In this document: positions 53,427-61,971 of the stretch, piece after piece
Layout of the letters: every line of letters begins with the position of its first letter
How positions within the stretch are numbered: position 1 is the first letter of the stretch
Assembly: GCF_004340685.1 (NCBI RefSeq)
Contig: NZ_SLUN01000002.1
Location: 1 to 64,000 of the forward strand
Reading direction: 5' to 3'
From: Hydrogenispora ethanolica
GTDB lineage: Bacteria; Bacillota; UBA4882; UBA8346
DNA length: 64,000 nucleotides
Position numbers and translations under genes: made by a program
The notes under the pieces: generated by a model
Database searches by the model: none
Told to the model about the DNA's origin: nothing
What the model saw: the letters and a program-made list of their open reading frames with translations, nothing else

Positions 53427-54419
53427 TCAGACGCGGGCCGCCAGACTCTGAATGACCGCCTGGCCGACCTCCCGGTCCAGTCCCGGCCGGAATGCTTCCA
53501 ACGCCCAGAGCACCGCTCCGGCCACCGGAGGCACCCGCAGCAGGGTGAAGCGCACCGCCTGGCCCGCCCCCTCCCTGACGGCCCGCTGGAATGCTTCGAT
53601 CAGCGCCGGGTTCTCGCCTTTGACATAGACCGAGCCCGCCATGATCACCTCGATGGCCGCGGCGCCGGCGAAGTCCAGCCGCCGGATGGCCCCCAGCACG
53701 GACTGGGCCGCCTCCCGTCCGGTGTGGCGCAGCAACTCCAGCGCCACCGGGTCGCCCTGATTGGCGGCATAAAAAGGCAGCTTCAAAAATTGGGCCCAAT
53801 TGTCGAAGCACCGCTCCCGGTAGACCGCCTCCACCAGATCATCGTCCCGCCGGAGCCCCAGCATCTCCAGGATCATCCCGGTCATGGCGGTGGCCGGTCC
53901 GCAGCGGTAGAGCTCATCGTAGACTTTGCGGAAGGCCATCCCGCCCAGGTGCGCCGCGCCGCCCTCATCCCCGAAGAAATAGCCGGTGCCGCCGATCTGC
54001 AGCCTGCGGCCGCGCGGATCGATGGCCGCGCAACAAGTGCCGGTACCGTGGATGCTGCAGACCCCGCAGCCGCTGCCGCCGGCCGCCTTGATCCCCAGAA
54101 AGGCGTCGTTCATCACCTGGAAGCGGCGCAGCCCCATCCCGGCGATCAGCTCCGTCAGCACCGCCTGTTGCGGCGCGACGTCGAGGCCGGCCAGGCCGAA
54201 GACGGCGGCTTCGATCCGTTCGATGCCGATCCCGCTCCGGCCGAGTAGAGCCCGGAACGACCGTTCCAGCTCCTGCCGGGTTCCCTCGTAGCCGTTCCGG
54301 TAGGTCTCATGGTTGGCAGGTCCGCCCTGATGAAAGCCGACCAGCTTGCCGCCGGTGTCAAAGAGGGCATAATGGGTCTTGGTGCCGCCACCGTCGACCC
54401 CGATCACATATTGTCGCAT
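53427..54419 (-). CDS. BadF/BadG-type sugar kinase (N-acetylglucosamine kinase-like)
   Basis: 330 residues of the ASKHA fold: phosphate motif YVIGVDGGGTKTHYALFD, second motif CSIHGTGTCCAAIDPRG and GTGYFFGDEGGAAHLGGMA, adenosine motif IEVIMAGSVYVKGE. Members phosphorylate glucosamine or GlcNAc. It follows the GH4 gene by 12 bases, so kinase and glycosidase likely act in one pathway on an ABC-imported amino sugar or glucoside. Confidence 0.88.
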   Translation of the reverse strand: MRQYVIGVDGGGTKTHYALFDTGGKLVGFHQGGPANHETYRNGYEGTRQELERSFRALLGRSGIGIERIEAAVFGLAGLDVAPQQAVLTELIAGMGLRRFQVMNDAFLGIKAAGGSGCGVCSIHGTGTCCAAIDPRGRRLQIGGTGYFFGDEGGAAHLGGMAFRKVYDELYRCGPATAMTGMILEMLGLRRDDDLVEAVYRERCFDNWAQFLKLPFYAANQGDPVALELLRHTGREAAQSVLGAIRRLDFAGAAAIEVIMAGSVYVKGENPALIEAFQRAVREGAGQAVRFTLLRVPPVAGAVLWALEAFRPGLDREVGQAVIQSLAARV

Positions 54420-54431
54420 CCGGTTCCTCCG

Positions 54432-55727
54432 TCATTCTCCAAAAAAATGGGGCAGAAACGCCCGGTTGGCGGCGAGCATCTCCTTCAGGACCGTCCGCGC
54501 CTTGCCATAATCGCCCACCAGCGGATGATTCAGGAGCGCCTGCAGGGCCAGGCCGCGGTCGCCGCTCAATCCGGCCTGCACGGTCAGGCGCTCGTAGGCT
54601 TTCAAAGCCCGCATCATGCCGATGATGTGCTCATTGGCGAAATGGGGCATGGGCAGCGGTCGGGCGCCGTTGCGATCGATCAGGCAGCGGATCTCGACCA
54701 CGTCCCGGTCCTCCATGAACGGCAGCGCCCCCTGATTCCGCACGTTGACCACGTGCTCCTCCTTTTTGTCGTTATAAATGGCGCTCACCAGCGAGATGGC
54801 GGCCTCGGAATAGAGATGGCCGCCGCGCCGCTCCAGGAGCGCCGGTTTCTCATGCAGATCGGGCTGCCGGTACAGCTGGAGCAGCTCGGCCTCGATCTCC
54901 CGGCAGACCTCGCCCCGGGTGCGGGGCTCTTGTTTCAAGTGGGCTAGGGACCGTTCCCGGTAGTAATAATACGTCAGATAGCCGCTGGGGATGGCCCCCA
55001 GCTCCCGCAGCAGTTCCGGCTCGAAGTCGATCTTGGGCAGGTTGGCCGGGCGGTAAGTCGGAAAGTTCCCGCGCAACTGGTCCGCGAGAATGCCCTTGCC
55101 GTCCAGGTAGATCTCAGTCACCCAACTGAGATGGTTCAACCCCACATATTCGACGGCCGCCCCGGCCGCCCGCTCCGGCGGAATCCGCTTGCGGGCGTCG
55201 CGCTCCATATTGATGGGCACGTTGCACAGGCCGATGGTCTTGACCCGGTGCCGGTCCAGCAGCATCTCGGCCATGATCCCCGACGGATTGGTGAAATTGA
55301 TCAGCCAGGCCTCGGGCGCCAGCCGCTCAATGACGCCGGCGATCCGGGAGAGCTCGGGAATGGTGCGCAAGGCTTTCATAAAGCCCCCGGCTCCGGTGGT
55401 CTCCTGGCCGATCAGATCGTGCCGCAGCGGGATCTGCTCGTCGCGGATCCGCGCCGCCAGCTTCCCGACCCGGATCTGGCAGATAATGAAATCCGCGCCG
55501 CGCACCGCCTCTTCCAGCTCGGCGGTTAACACGGTCCGGGCCGGCATCCCGCTCGCCGCCATCATCCGGCGGGCCAGGCCGCCGACGATCTCCAGCTTCA
55601 GCGGATCGATATCCATCAAATACAGCTCCGTCACAGGCAGTTCGTTGCGGCGCTTGATGATCCCTTCCACCAGCTCCGGGGTATAGGTGCTGCCCGCGCC
55701 GATCACCGCCAGTTTCAGTTTTTCCAT
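54432..55727 (-). CDS. GH4-family 6-phospho-beta-glucosidase
   Basis: 431 residues from ATG 55727. NAD-binding KLAVIGAGSTYTPELVEGI, then DIDPLKLEIVGG, metal-site TIGLCNVPINMERD and VGLNHLSWVTEIYLDG, all typical GH4 (NAD- and Mn-dependent) features; CNVP suits the 6-phospho-beta-glucosidase branch. Unusually the operon has a CUT1 ABC importer rather than a PTS, so any phosphorylation would have to come from the adjacent BadF-type kinase. Confidence 0.92.
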   Translation of the reverse strand: MEKLKLAVIGAGSTYTPELVEGIIKRRNELPVTELYLMDIDPLKLEIVGGLARRMMAASGMPARTVLTAELEEAVRGADFIICQIRVGKLAARIRDEQIPLRHDLIGQETTGAGGFMKALRTIPELSRIAGVIERLAPEAWLINFTNPSGIMAEMLLDRHRVKTIGLCNVPINMERDARKRIPPERAAGAAVEYVGLNHLSWVTEIYLDGKGILADQLRGNFPTYRPANLPKIDFEPELLRELGAIPSGYLTYYYYRERSLAHLKQEPRTRGEVCREIEAELLQLYRQPDLHEKPALLERRGGHLYSEAAISLVSAIYNDKKEEHVVNVRNQGALPFMEDRDVVEIRCLIDRNGARPLPMPHFANEHIIGMMRALKAYERLTVQAGLSGDRGLALQALLNHPLVGDYGKARTVLKEMLAANRAFLPHFFGE

Positions 55728-55799
55728 TTCAGTCCACTCCTCCCGCATTCAAAAGCGTTTCTTGTATCGTAGAATCCAATCCGGTGGCCCGGACGCGTT

Positions 55800-56669
55800 T
55801 CAGCCCTTTAACGCTCCGGCGGTCATTCCCTTGATCACCTGCTTCTGCAGCAAGACATAGAGGATCAGCACCGGAATGACCGAGATGATGATGCCGGCCA
55901 TGATCACCCCGTACTGGGCCACCCGGGCGGTCTGAAAGGCCGCCAGGCCCAGGGGCAAGGTAAATTTGGCCGGATTATTCAAAAAGACCAGGGCGAAGAG
56001 GTACTCATTCCAGACGTCCAAAAAGGTGAGGACGGCCACGGTGGCCAGGGCCGGTTTGCTCAAGGGCAGGATCACCCGGGTGAAAACGATCCAGCGCGAT
56101 CCGCCGTCGATCAGCGCCGCCTCCTCCAGTTCGCCGGGGATGGTCTTCATGAACCCGGTCAGGATGAAGATGGCGAAGGGCAGCTCAAATGCGACGTAGG
56201 GCAGGATCAGCGCCCACAGCGTATCATAGGCCCGGATGGCCTTCAAGGTTAAGAACAGCGGCAAAAGATTGGACGCCCACGGGATCATCAGCCCCATCAG
56301 GAAGTAGGTGTATAGCGCGAAATTGAGCCGGAATTGATAGCGCGCCAGGGCATAGGCGGCCATGGCCGCGATATACAAAATGCCCAGGACCGAGACGAGT
56401 GAGACCAGCCCGCTGTTGAGAAAGCAGGAGCCGATATTCCCGACCACCCAGGCCCGGGCGTAATTTTCGAAATGCCACACTCGCGGCAGGCTGAAGGATG
56501 CTGCAAAGATTTGGTTATTGTCCTTCAAGGAACTGACCAGCACCCATACCATCGGAATGAGCGTAGCCGCCGCCGCCCCCACCAGGACGATTTGTGACAA
56601 GAAGGCCACGGTATTCAGGCCGTGGCGGTTTCGCATTGCGCCGGCGCCCGCCAGTATTTCATTGGCCAT
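55800..56669 (-). CDS. CUT1 ABC transporter permease (MalG-like)
   Basis: 289 residues from ATG 56669 (AAGGAG eight bases upstream). Six helices and EAA loop LEEAALIDGGSRWIVFTRVILPLSKPAL. Begins before a small gap after the frameshifted partner permease and precedes the GH4 gene. Confidence 0.92.
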   Translation of the reverse strand: MANEILAGAGAMRNRHGLNTVAFLSQIVLVGAAAATLIPMVWVLVSSLKDNNQIFAASFSLPRVWHFENYARAWVVGNIGSCFLNSGLVSLVSVLGILYIAAMAAYALARYQFRLNFALYTYFLMGLMIPWASNLLPLFLTLKAIRAYDTLWALILPYVAFELPFAIFILTGFMKTIPGELEEAALIDGGSRWIVFTRVILPLSKPALATVAVLTFLDVWNEYLFALVFLNNPAKFTLPLGLAAFQTARVAQYGVIMAGIIISVIPVLILYVLLQKQVIKGMTAGALKG

Positions 56670-56681
56670 TTGGAACACTCC

Positions 56682-57561
56682 TTAGTATTCGATCTTCTCC
56701 GCTGAAAAGTAGCGTTTGAAAATAACCGAAAAAATGAGCCCCACCGCAAAGATGGCCGTGGCAATGGAACTGCCGTAGCCGAATTGCATCCATTGAAAGG
56801 TCCGGTGATACATCAGCAGCCCCACCAGTTCGGTCAGGGAATTGGGCCCGCCGCCGGTCAGCACCATCACATGGGTGAAACCCTGCAAGGAGCCGGTCAC
56901 CGCGAAGATGATGCAGATCTGCATGACCTCCCACAACAGCGGCAAGGTGATGTAACGGATCTTCTGAAAAATAGCCGACCCCGTCCAGATAAGCCGCTTC
57001 ATACAGGCTGTCCGGGATATTGAAGATCCCCGCCAGGAGAATGATCAGATGCCAGCCGATGTATTGCAAGGTTTGCGGCAGCAGGGACGCCAAAACCGCC
57101 GTGTGGGGATCCGAAAGCCAGAGGCGGGTCCATGATTGCAAGCCGGCCGCCCGCAGCAGGCCGTTGATCAGGCCGTAATCGGCCTTCATGAACTGGCCGA
57201 ACATCATCGCCACCGCCACCGCCGAGATGACCACCGGAAAAAAGTAGATGGTGCGGTAAACCGGCAAGCTCCGTTTGCAATTGGAAAGAATAATCGCCAG
57301 GAGCAGCGCCAGCCCGATCTGTACCACAATCGCCAGCGCAATCGCGATCAGATTGTTCCGGAACGCCGCCAGCACCGACTCGTCCGTCGCCAGCGCCGCG
57401 AAATTCCCAAATCCGATGAAATGGCGCCCGGTGATTCCGTTCCATTTGAAAAACGCGTAGTAGATCACCCGCACGATGGAAGCGACCACGAAGGCCGAAT
57501 ACAGCAAGAGGGCCGGCAGCAGAAATAAACCGATCATATTGTTCTTCTTCGAATCCATCAT
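56682..57561 (-). pseudogene. CUT1 ABC transporter permease (MalF-like), frameshifted in the EAA loop
   Basis: Residues 1-200 read normally (MIGLFLLPALLLYSAFVVASIVRVIYYAFFKWNG) up to SLYEAAYLDG; the rest of the EAA loop, SAIFQKIRYITLPLLWEVMQ, and the last two helices are in another frame that ends at 56682. Removing one G from the G4 run (C4 at 56979-56982) joins them as DGSAIFQKIRYITLP, the canonical spacing. Everything else is intact and the neighbours are whole, so a homopolymer sequencing error is a serious alternative. Confidence 0.85.
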
Positions 57562-57647
57562 CCCATCCCGCCTCCGGAACGGGGCGGGGAAAGCTCCCCG
57601 TCCCGCCCTATGCTAAGCGCTCTTAAGCGCCTGCAGTTTCTTTCGAA

Positions 57648-58952
57648 TCAATTCTGGAGGCCGGCTTTGATCTCGGCTCCCAGCTTTTTGACGGCCTCCT
57701 GCGGGGTGATCGACCGGTTGAGCAAGGCTTGCGACAGGCTGTTCAACGCGTCGTTGCCTTGCTGCGAACCGATGGAATCGTAGTTCGGCGTCATCCGCGA
57801 GGCCGTTTTTTGGAGCTGGGTGGCTTTGACGACCAACGGGCTGATGTCCGGACCGCCTTTCACGGGCAACATCGGCGCAGCGTAATTCACCAGTTTCTCC
57901 TCAAGCACCGGATTGATGACGTGATGCAGGAACTTATCGATCGCCGCCCGCTTGTTCCGGTCCTGCCACGATTTACTGCTGACCAGATAGGTTTGGGAGA
58001 CGCCGCCCAACAATTCCTGGGGATCGCCCTTGCCGCCGGCAAAGGTCCACAACGGAATCACGTCGCAATCCGCGGCGGTTTTGGCGGAGACATTCCCGAA
58101 ATACCAGGTCCCTCCGTAAAACATCGCCGCTTTCCCCTGATCAAACAGGGAGAGCGCCTCGGAGGCTTGCAACGATACGCAGCCGTCCGGAAAGGCTCCC
58201 GCGCCCGCCAGGTCGTAAATGACTTGGGCCGATTTGAGAAACGCGGGGTATTTCTCCACCGCTCCGGTCGTGATTCCCTTGGTGATCTCCGCGTTGGTGC
58301 CGAAGCGGTTCAGCATCCCGAACCAGAAGCAGACGTTGAGATCCTGGTCCTTGCCAGCCATGGCGATCGGCACAATTCCCTTGGCCCGAAACTTGGGGAG
58401 GATCGCCTTCAACTCTTCGTAGGTCTTGGGATAGGCCACGCCCGCCTTGGCAAAGAGTTTTTTGTTGACCGCCAGATACATGTAGTACAGCTCGCAAGGC
58501 AGGCCCCAGATCGGACCGTTTTTCCGGAAGCGGACCGAACCGTCGTAATAGAAGTCTTGTTTGAAATACTCTTTGAAGCGTTGGTCCCGGGTGACATAAT
58601 CCTTCAGGTTGGCAATTTTCTTCCCGTCCACCAGGTTCTTCAGAATGCCAGGGCCGGGCCAGAATTGAAAGACATCCGGCAGATTGTCGGCTGCGGCTGC
58701 GGTATAGATCTTCGCTTGAATATCCGGCATGGCCGCGGTATTGGGCTCCAGGACCAAATGGATGTCCGGGTTTTGCTTCTGGAATTGCTTTAAGTAGGGT
58801 TCGAAGATCGGCGCCTTGGGATCGTTGCCGGTGAAATTATAAGCGAAGCGGATGGTGGTCTTGCTCCGGCACCAGCCGGTCGACAGGCCCAGGGCAAAGA
58901 TTGACAAAATGAGCAACCCAAGTACGGATCGCCTGATTTTACAGCGTTTCAT
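57648..58952 (-). CDS. CUT1 extracellular sugar-binding protein
   Basis: 434 residues: signal peptide to about residue 28 (RRSVLGLLILSIFALGLSTGWC), then IRFAYNFTGNDPKAPIFEPYLKQFQKQNPDIHL and a second lobe with KAAMFYGGTWYFGN. AAAGGAGG before the ATG. First gene of the GH4 operon; a GC-rich hairpin (about 57576-57607) separates it from the permeases. Confidence 0.92.
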   Translation of the reverse strand: MKRCKIRRSVLGLLILSIFALGLSTGWCRSKTTIRFAYNFTGNDPKAPIFEPYLKQFQKQNPDIHLVLEPNTAAMPDIQAKIYTAAAADNLPDVFQFWPGPGILKNLVDGKKIANLKDYVTRDQRFKEYFKQDFYYDGSVRFRKNGPIWGLPCELYYMYLAVNKKLFAKAGVAYPKTYEELKAILPKFRAKGIVPIAMAGKDQDLNVCFWFGMLNRFGTNAEITKGITTGAVEKYPAFLKSAQVIYDLAGAGAFPDGCVSLQASEALSLFDQGKAAMFYGGTWYFGNVSAKTAADCDVIPLWTFAGGKGDPQELLGGVSQTYLVSSKSWQDRNKRAAIDKFLHHVINPVLEEKLVNYAAPMLPVKGGPDISPLVVKATQLQKTASRMTPNYDSIGSQQGNDALNSLSQALLNRSITPQEAVKKLGAEIKAGLQN

Positions 58953-59030
58953 CGTCAGCCTCCTTTATTTAATTGTGAATATCCATCGGGTATCGTCGAA
59001 TCGCTGGGTCCCCCACCTCCTCAGTCAGAA

Positions 59031-59060
59031 AATAATAGCGCTTTTATTTTTATCGTAAAA
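59031..59060 (-). promoter_or_regulatory. LacI operator and promoter of the GH4 operon
   Basis: AATAATAGCGCTTTTATT (59031-59048) is an 18-bp palindrome with one mismatch. It overlaps the spacer and the -10 TATTAT of a minus-strand promoter whose -35 is TTTACG about 16 bases upstream. Confidence 0.65.
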
Positions 59061-59064
59061 AAAT

Positions 59065-60075
59065 TTACGGCAACCGCCGGGCCGATTCACGGACGATCAA
59101 TTCGGGGGCGATGACCACGGTCTTGGCCCGCGGCGGTTTGGCGGCCATGTAACGCAACAATAACTGAACCGCTTCCCTGGCCATCGCCCGGGCCGGCTGG
59201 CGCACGGTGGTCAAACGGGGCCGGACTCGCGAACCAAACGGGCTATCGTCATAACCCACGATCGAGAGATCATCCGGCAGCTTCAGCTGAAGCTCGCGGG
59301 CGGCTTCCATCACCGCGGCGGCCATATCGTCATCGGCCGCGAAAATCGCGGTCGGCCGGTCCGGCTGCTCCAACCAGGCGCCGGCGATCTGAAACGCCTT
59401 TTCAAAATGAAAATCCCCCTCGCGGACCCAATCCTGGCGGACCGCCACCCCCGCCCGGCTCATGGCCTCCCGGAAGCCCTGCAACCGTTCCCGGGCGGAT
59501 TGGTATTTTAAGTCCCCGGCAATATGGCCGATCCGGGTATGCCCCAGACCCAGCAGATGTTCGGTGGCCATGGTTCCGCCTTTCAAGTTGTCCACCACCA
59601 CCGAGGGGACTTTCAAGTTGTTGACGTTGTTATCCAATAAAACCAGCGGGAAATTGCGGTTGCGCAACTCGGTGATGTAATCGGTCTCGTACTCCGGGGC
59701 GACCAACAGGATGCCGTCGACCCGGCCCTCGCTGAAGATCTTCACCCAATGTTTCTCAATGACTTCGTCGCTGTTATCCAGGGTCAGCGCCAGGACTACC
59801 AGATATCCTTCGTCGAAGGCGGCCTGCTCGATCGCGGTGACCAGATCGGCCCAGAACGGGTCGTTCAATGTCGGAAGGATGACCCCCAATACTTCGGTTT
59901 TCCCTTTGGCCAAGGTCCGGGCGGCGGCATTGGGGTTGTAGCCCAGCTCTTCGATGGCCCGCAGCACTTTCTGCCGGTTACTCTCGCGGACCCGGCCGTT
60001 TTGGTTCAACACCCGCGACACCGTGGTGATACAAACCCCGGCTTTCAACGCCACATCCTGAATGTTTATCGGCAT
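59065..60075 (-). CDS. LacI-family repressor of the GH4 operon
   Basis: 336 residues from ATG 60075 (GAGG five bases upstream; a GTG three codons earlier overlaps it). HTH INIQDVALKAGVCITTVSRVLNQNGRV, hinge NPNAAARTLAKGKTEVLGVI, and effector domain ending VIAPELIVRESARRL. Matching operators before its own gene and the binding-protein gene imply control of the GH4 operon. Confidence 0.93.
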   Translation of the reverse strand: MPINIQDVALKAGVCITTVSRVLNQNGRVRESNRQKVLRAIEELGYNPNAAARTLAKGKTEVLGVILPTLNDPFWADLVTAIEQAAFDEGYLVVLALTLDNSDEVIEKHWVKIFSEGRVDGILLVAPEYETDYITELRNRNFPLVLLDNNVNNLKVPSVVVDNLKGGTMATEHLLGLGHTRIGHIAGDLKYQSARERLQGFREAMSRAGVAVRQDWVREGDFHFEKAFQIAGAWLEQPDRPTAIFAADDDMAAAVMEAARELQLKLPDDLSIVGYDDSPFGSRVRPRLTTVRQPARAMAREAVQLLLRYMAAKPPRAKTVVIAPELIVRESARRLP

Positions 60076-60089
60076 ATTCCTCACCCTTA

Positions 60090-60182
60090 AATAATACCGC
60101 TTTTATCTTTGCGGTATTACTATATTCTGCTTGAATTGGGATATTCCTTCCTGATTGCTCAAAAAATAAAAGCGATTGTATC
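60090..60182. promoter_or_regulatory. Two LacI operators before the lacI gene
   Basis: AATAATACCGCTTTTATC (60090-60107) and AATAAAAGCGATTGTATC (60165-60182, reversed) match the 18-bp operator at 59031. They lie 75 bases apart, seven helical turns, which would suit looping. Confidence 0.6.
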
Positions 60183-60279
60183 TTCTTAGCTGTTTACCAG
60201 TCTGCGCTTGCATCCGGAATGACTCTCGTATAAAATCATAGTGAATTCTGTTGGACAATCCCATGACAAGGAGCGAAGT

Positions 60280-60882
60280 ATGAGAACCATCGTCTTGCTG
60301 GCCCTGACTTATGTCATCTCCACCATGCTTTCCAATGTTTCCAGCTTGCGGATTATCCGGCTTTTCGGGCTCTCCATGGATGCCGGGACGCTGCTGTATC
60401 CGATCACTTTCACGCTGCGCGATCTGATCCATAAAAAAGCCGGCCAGAAGTTCGCGGTCTTCACCATTTGGGCCGGGGCTTTCTTCAATGCGGCCATGTT
60501 TCTGATGTTTTTTCTGGTGGCCAGCCTGCCGGCAGACCTGAGCGTCGGCAAACAGGCCGGCTTCGGCCAGGTCCTCTTGCCTTCCTGGCGCATCATCGTC
60601 GGTTCGCTGGTGGCCATGGTCGTCGCCGAGCTCATCGACAGCCAGGTCTACCAGTGGTATGTGAACCGGGTCAAAAATTACCAATGGGGCAGAGTCCTGG
60701 TCTCCAACTTCATCAGCATCCCGCTGGACACCGCGATTATGGTGGTCATCGCCTTTTACGGCACCATTCCCGATGCGGTGCTGTGGGGCGTCATTCTCTC
60801 CAATATCATCATCAAATACGGGATCACCCTCCTCAGCCTGCCGTTGATCTATTTTGTCAAGAAGCCCGGCCCGGCCGCTTGA
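60280..60882 (+). CDS. YhhQ/VUT-family transporter (queuosine precursor uptake)
   Basis: 200 residues, six helices, from ATG 60280 (AAGGAG seven bases upstream). MDAGTLLYPITFTLRDLIHKKAG and VAELIDSQVYQWYVNRVK...SNFISIPLDTAIMVVIAFYG are the family signature. Homologues import queuine, preQ0 or preQ1. I could not see a preQ1 riboswitch in the leader. Confidence 0.9.
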   Translation: MRTIVLLALTYVISTMLSNVSSLRIIRLFGLSMDAGTLLYPITFTLRDLIHKKAGQKFAVFTIWAGAFFNAAMFLMFFLVASLPADLSVGKQAGFGQVLLPSWRIIVGSLVAMVVAELIDSQVYQWYVNRVKNYQWGRVLVSNFISIPLDTAIMVVIAFYGTIPDAVLWGVILSNIIIKYGITLLSLPLIYFVKKPGPAA

Positions 60883-60943
60883 GGCGGCTTTCCGTCCGAA
60901 TCAGCCTTTGATTCGGTCAAATACCTTCCCAGCTCCGCCAGGA

Positions 60944-61013
60944 CGGCGTTGGAATCTCCAACGCCGCGACAGCCGTTACCATTGCCAGCGTCCGAGGTTA
61001 TCGGGCGCTGGCA
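60944..61013 (+). other. Two hairpins downstream of the transporter gene
   Basis: CGGCGTTGGA-ATC-TCCAACGCCG (60944-60966, perfect) and TGCCAGCG (60983-60990) with CGCTGGCA (61006-61013). No T-run follows. The rest of the 410-base gap is AT-rich before the response regulator gene and probably carries its promoter. Confidence 0.6.
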
Positions 61014-61296
61014 CCCACGGCGATAAAACGACCCCTATTCATTCCGGCAAGCAACGTTCTCGTTCCGATTCCTTCAGTGCCATGATCAGTCCGGCTTTCC
61101 CCTTCCCGTCCAGCCCTCCTGCCATCCCCTCTTTTTGGGGTCCTCCAATAATTTTAATCTTGGAAATTGCTTTGATGGCCCATTTAATTACAATATTCTA
61201 AGATTTATCATGATAAAATATAAAAATGTAAAAATCATGGATGGTATTATAACAAGCGACACGATGTTGCCAGATTAAGGAGGACATCAAATTGCG

Positions 61297-61971
61297 ATGA
61301 AATTATTATTAATTGAGGATGAAGTACAATTAACCAAGGTTCTTTCCTACTTATTGCAAAAAAACGGTTATGTTGTCAAAGTAGCCACCGACGGGACTGC
61401 CGGTTTAGATATGGCGCTCACCGGCGAATACGACATCATCGTCCTGGACTGGCTGCTGCCCGGCCAGGACGGAAAAGCCATTGTGAAAGAACTGCGCCGT
61501 CATAAGCTGGATGTGCCCATTTTATTGATGACTGCCAAAGACGGCCTGAAAGACCGGATCGAGGGGCTGGACTCAGGGGCCGACGATTATCTGGTCAAAC
61601 CGTTTTCAACCGATGAGTTGCTGGCCCGCCTGCGGGCCTTATTACGCCGCGCCAACCGGGTCATCACCGACAATACAATCACCGCGGCCGGCATGAAGCT
61701 CGACCCGTTGAAAAACGAGGTCATCAAGGACAACAAAGTGATTCAATTGAGCGTCAAAGAAGCTTCCTTGCTCGAACTGCTGATGAGCCATTCCGGGCAG
61801 GTCATCACCAAGGAGCGGATCTTCGAACGGGTGTGGGGTTACTATTCCAAAAGCGAATTCTCCAATATCGACCTCTATATTCATTACTTGCGCAAGAAGC
61901 TGAATACCCCCTGCATCAAAACGGTGCGCGGCGTCGGTTATTATCTCAAGGAGGAGCAGGATGTTTCGTAA
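61297..61971 (+). CDS. OmpR-family response regulator
   Basis: 224 residues: receiver (LLIEDEVQLTK, phospho-Asp in IIVLDWLLPGQDG, Lys in YLVKPFSTDELLARL) and winged-helix domain (LSVKEASLLELLMSHSGQVITKERIFERVWGY...IYIHYLRKKL, VRGVGYYL). Overlaps the kinase gene by 11 bases. The target may be the barrel protein gene downstream; this is only proximity. Confidence 0.93.
   Translation: MKLLLIEDEVQLTKVLSYLLQKNGYVVKVATDGTAGLDMALTGEYDIIVLDWLLPGQDGKAIVKELRRHKLDVPILLMTAKDGLKDRIEGLDSGADDYLVKPFSTDELLARLRALLRRANRVITDNTITAAGMKLDPLKNEVIKDNKVIQLSVKEASLLELLMSHSGQVITKERIFERVWGYYSKSEFSNIDLYIHYLRKKLNTPCIKTVRGVGYYLKEEQDVS

Noticed and set aside
60183-60279. preQ1 riboswitch before the YhhQ-like gene
   Set aside because: No recognisable preQ1 aptamer pattern in the short leader.
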